64,000 nt of DNA from Chenopodium formosanum (taxonomy: Eukaryota; Streptophyta; Magnoliopsida; Caryophyllales; Amaranthaceae): positions 43,844,001 through 43,908,000 of the forward strand of contig CM044862.1 in NCBI GenBank assembly GCA_024500155.1, written 5' to 3'. The notes beneath the pieces are model-generated. The model ran no database searches. It worked only from the letters and a program-made list of their open reading frames with translations, and was not told the DNA's origin. Position numbers and translations under genes: made by a program. This document shows, piece after piece, positions 60,601 through 64,000 of this stretch. Numbering within the stretch: the stretch's first letter is position 1; every line of letters starts with the position of its first letter.

Positions 60601-63600
60601 ACATTCAAATAATTTTTTTTAAATCGAAAAAAATTAAAACACATTCAAACAAAGCTTTTTGAATTAAAAATAAGTCAAACACATTCAAACAAAGCTTTTT
60701 GAATCAAATGAAAGTCAAACACATTCAAACAATTCTTTTTAAATCATTTGAAAGTCAAACTTATTCAAACATAGCTTTTTGAATCAAATGAAAGTCAAAC
60801 ACATTCAAACAAAGGTTTTTGAATCAAATAAAAGTCAAACACATTCAAACAAAGCTTTTTGAATCAAATAAAAGTCAAACACATTCAAACAAATATTTTT
60901 GAATCATATGAAAGTCAAACACATTCAAACATAGCTTTTTGAATCAAATGAAAATCAAACACATTCAAATAAAGCTTTTTTAATTAAATGAAAGTCAAAC
61001 ACATTCAAATAAATCTTTTTGAATCGAAATAAAGTCAAACAAATTCAAACAAAGCTTTTTGAATCAAATAAAATTCAAAAACATTCAAACAAAGCTTTTT
61101 GCATCAAATGAAAGTTAAACACATTCAAACAAAGCTTTTTGAATCAAATGAAGGTCAAACACATTCAAACTAACCATTTTAGATCGAAATACAGTCAAAC
61201 ACATTCAAATAAAGCTTAATGAATCAAAAGAAAGTAAAAAACATTTAATAAATTTTTTTGAATAACAAGAAAGTCAAACACATTTAAACAAAGCTTTTTT
61301 AATCAAATGAAAGTCAAACACATTTAAACAAATCATTTTAAATCAAATGAAAGTCAAACACATTCAAACATAGCTTTTTGAATCAAATGAAAGTCAAACA
61401 CATTCAAACAAAGCTTTTTGAATCAATTCAAAGTAAAAAACATTCAAAAAATATTTTTGAATCGAAATAAAGTCTAACACATTCAAATAAAGCTTTTTGA
61501 ATCAAATGAAAGTCAAACACATTCAAAGAAAGCTTTTTGAATCAAGTGAAAGTCAAACACATTCAAATAAATCTTTTTAGATCGAAATACAGTCAAACAC
61601 ATGCAAACAAAGCTTTATGAATTAAAAGAAAGTCAAACACATTCTAACCATTCTTTTTGAATCGAAAAAAAGTAAAACAAATTCATACATAGCTTTCAGA
61701 ATCAAATGAAAGTCAAACACATTCAAACAAAGCTTTTTGGATCAAATGAAAGTTAAGGACATTCAAACAAATCTTTTTGAATCAACAGAAGTCAAACATA
61801 TTCAAACAAAGCTTTTGAAATCAAAATAAAGTCAAACAAATTCATACATAGCTATTTGAATCAAATGAAAGTTAAACACATTCAAACTATGCTTTTTAAA
61901 TTAAATGAAAGTCAACACATTCAAACAAATCTTTGTAGATCGAAAAAAAAGTCAAACACATTCAAACAAAACTTTTTAAAGTTAAACACATTCAAACAAA
62001 TCTTTTTAAATCAAAAGAAAGTCAAACACATTCAAACAAAGCTTTTTGAATCAAAAGAAAGTCAAACACATTCAAACAAATCTTTTTGAATCAAATGAAA
62101 GTTAAACACATTCAAATAATTCTTTTTGAATCGAAATAAAGTAAAACACATTCAAACAAAGCTTTTTGAATTAAAAAAAAGTCAAACACATTCAAACAAA
62201 GCTTTTTGAATCAAATGAAAGTCAAACACATTCAAACAATTCTTTATAAATCATTTTAAATTCAAACTTATTCAAACATAGCTTTTTGAATCAAATGAAA
62301 GTCAAACACATTCAAACAAAGCTTTTTGAATAAAATGAAAGTCTAACAAATTCAAATAAATCTTTTTGAGTCGAAATAAATTTGATCACATTTTAACAAA
62401 TCTTTTTGAATCAAATGAAAGACAAATACATTTAAACAAAGCTTTTTGAATCAAATGAAAGTTAAACACATTCAAACAAAGCTTTTTGAATCAAATGAAA
62501 GTCAAACACATTTAAAAAAGCTTTTTGAATCAAATGAAAGTCAAACACATTCAAACAAATAATTTTAAATCATATGAAAGTCAAACACATTCAAACATAG
62601 CTTTTTGAATCAATTGAAAGTCAAACACATTTAAACAAAGCTTTTAAAATTAAAAGAAATCAAACACATTCAAATAAATCTTTTTGAATTTAAATAAAGA
62701 CAAACACATTCAAACAAAGCTTTTTGAATCAAATGAAAGTCAAACACATTCAAACAAATCTTTTTGGAATGAAAAACAGTCAAACACATTCAAAGAAAGC
62801 TTTATGAATCAAAAGAAAGTCAAACACATTCGAACACGTCTTTTTGAATCAAAAAAAAGTAGAATACATTCAAACAAAGTGTTTTTAATCAAAAGAAAGT
62901 CAAACACATTCAAACAAAGCTTTTTGAATGAAATGAATGTCAAACACATTCAAATAAAGATTTTTGAATAAAAATAAAGTCAAACTTATTCAAACAAAGC
63001 TTTTTGAATCAAAATAACGTCAAACAAATTCACACATAGATTTTTTAATAAAATGAAAGTCAAACACATTCAAACAAAGCTTTTTGAATCAAATGAAAGT
63101 TAAACACATTCAAACAAATCTTTTTAAATCAAAAGAAAGTCAAACAAATTCAAACAAAGCTTTTTGAATAAAAATAAAGTCAAACAAATTCATGTATAGC
63201 GTTTTGAATCAAATGAAAATCAAACACATTAAAACAAAGCTTTTTGAATCAAATGAAAGTCAATCACATTCAAACAAATATTTTTAAATCATATTAAAGT
63301 CAAACACATTCAAACGCAGCTTTTTAAATCAAATGGAAGTCAAACACATTTAAACAAAGCTTTTTGAATCAAAAGAATATCAAACACATTCAAACAAAGC
63401 TTTTTGAATCAAATGACATTCAAACACATTCAAACAAAGCTTTTTGAATCAAATGAATATCAAACACATTCAAACAAATCTTTTTGAATTAAAAGAAAGT
63501 CAAACATATTCAAACAAATCTTTTTGAATTAAAATAAAGTCATACAAATTCATACATAGCTTTTTGAATCAAATGAAAGTCAAAGACATTCAAACAAATC

Positions 63601-64000
63601 TTTGTAGATCGAAACAAAGTCAAACACATTTAAACAAAGCTTTTTGAATTAAATGAAAGTCAAACACATTCAAACAAATCTTTTTGAATCAAAAGAAAGT
63701 CATACACATTCAAACAAAGCTTTTTGAATCAAAAGAAAGTCAAACACATTCAAACAAAGCTTTTTTAATCAAATGAAAGTCAAACACATTCAAACAATTC
63801 TTTTTAAATCTTTTGAAAGTCAAACTTATTCAAACATAGCTTTTTGAGTCAAATGAAAGTCAAACACATTCAAACAAAACTTTTTAAATAAAAAGAAAAT
63901 CAAATACATTCAAAAAAATATTTTTGAATCGAAATAAAGTTAATCACATTTAAACAAAGTTTTTTGAATCAAATGAAAGACAAATACATTCAGAAAAAGC
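57627..64000. repeat. 40-bp satellite, segment 10, to window edge
   Basis: Continues in the same orientation to the last base, so the array extends beyond the window. It repeats the order of segment 9 (TTAATTCAAAGTC about 59510, GAATATAGTGAAAG about 59625, ACGGTTAATAAAGC about 59806, CAACAGAAGTC about 60268 and 61785). It holds empty sites for the 719-bp LTR (60371-60375) and for the 494-bp LTR (62597-62601). Confidence 0.97.

Noticed and set aside
8894..64000. Many plus-strand open frames of 60-107 codons with repeated KHIQTKLFESNES, QTHSNK and NTFKQSFLNQMKV
   Set aside because: They are translations of the 40-bp satellite. A 40-bp unit shifts frame by one base each copy, and two of its three plus frames have no stop; a TGA in the third ends most runs. 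No start context or conserved length is seen.
8894..64000. CRISPR-like or minisatellite array of repeats and spacers
   Set aside because: All bases belong to the 40-bp monomer; there are no unique spacers, and the surroundings are plant transposons.
8894..64000. Centromere assignment of the array
   Set aside because: Tempting because of size and higher-order structure, but sequence alone cannot show CENH3 binding, and no centromere-specific chromovirus was identified.

Overview
This window is plant (angiosperm) nuclear heterochromatin. About 43 kb of the 64 kb is one AT-rich tandem satellite with a 40-bp monomer. It runs head to tail in a single orientation from 8894 to the right edge and is broken only by transposable elements. 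The left 8.9 kb is the 3' part of a decayed Tat-clade Ty3/gypsy retrotransposon. No intact host gene, tRNA, rRNA or CRISPR array was found. The element set (Tat gypsy with antisense plant-mobile-domain gene, plant L1 LINEs, CACTA, solo LTRs) is typical of a dicot. From memory, a 40-bp satellite family is described in Chenopodium (CficCl-61-40), so a goosefoot-type genome is a reasonable guess, but I could not compare sequences.

Layout. 1-445: integrase C-terminus (broken). 446-6918: long non-pol region holding two antisense genes, a DUF7745-like one (979-2300) and a plant mobile domain gene of about six exons (2973-5316), then short tandem repeats and a polypurine tract. 6919-8893: 3' LTR. 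Satellite then continues to 64000, with these insertions: a 494-bp solo LTR in three co-amplified copies (9539-10032, 20003-20411, about 25242-25735); a 5'-truncated LINE (13861-17140); a shorter LINE (32264-33776); a non-autonomous CACTA (43507-45116); a 2.6-kb solo LTR on the minus strand (46575-49187); a LINE fragment truncated at both ends (54051-55014); and a 719-bp solo LTR (56908-57626).

History visible in the sequence. The satellite has higher-order duplications at several scales (about 723 bp, 801 bp, 2.3 kb, and blocks of about 5 kb). These supply paralogous empty sites for four insertions, which confirm target-site duplications and order events: the 494-bp LTR inserted before its block was amplified, whereas the CACTA, the 2.6-kb LTR and the 719-bp LTR inserted after their host repeats were duplicated.

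The most unusual structure is in the gypsy element. Clusters of GGCGCC-type palindromes sit next to TATA-like boxes at three places: the LTR promoter (plus strand) and upstream of each antisense gene (minus strand). A fourth cluster at 605-720 has no evident TATA box. This suggests a shared regulatory module for sense and antisense transcription. No coding system of a clearly new type was found; the many open frames in the satellite are explained by its stop-poor sequence.
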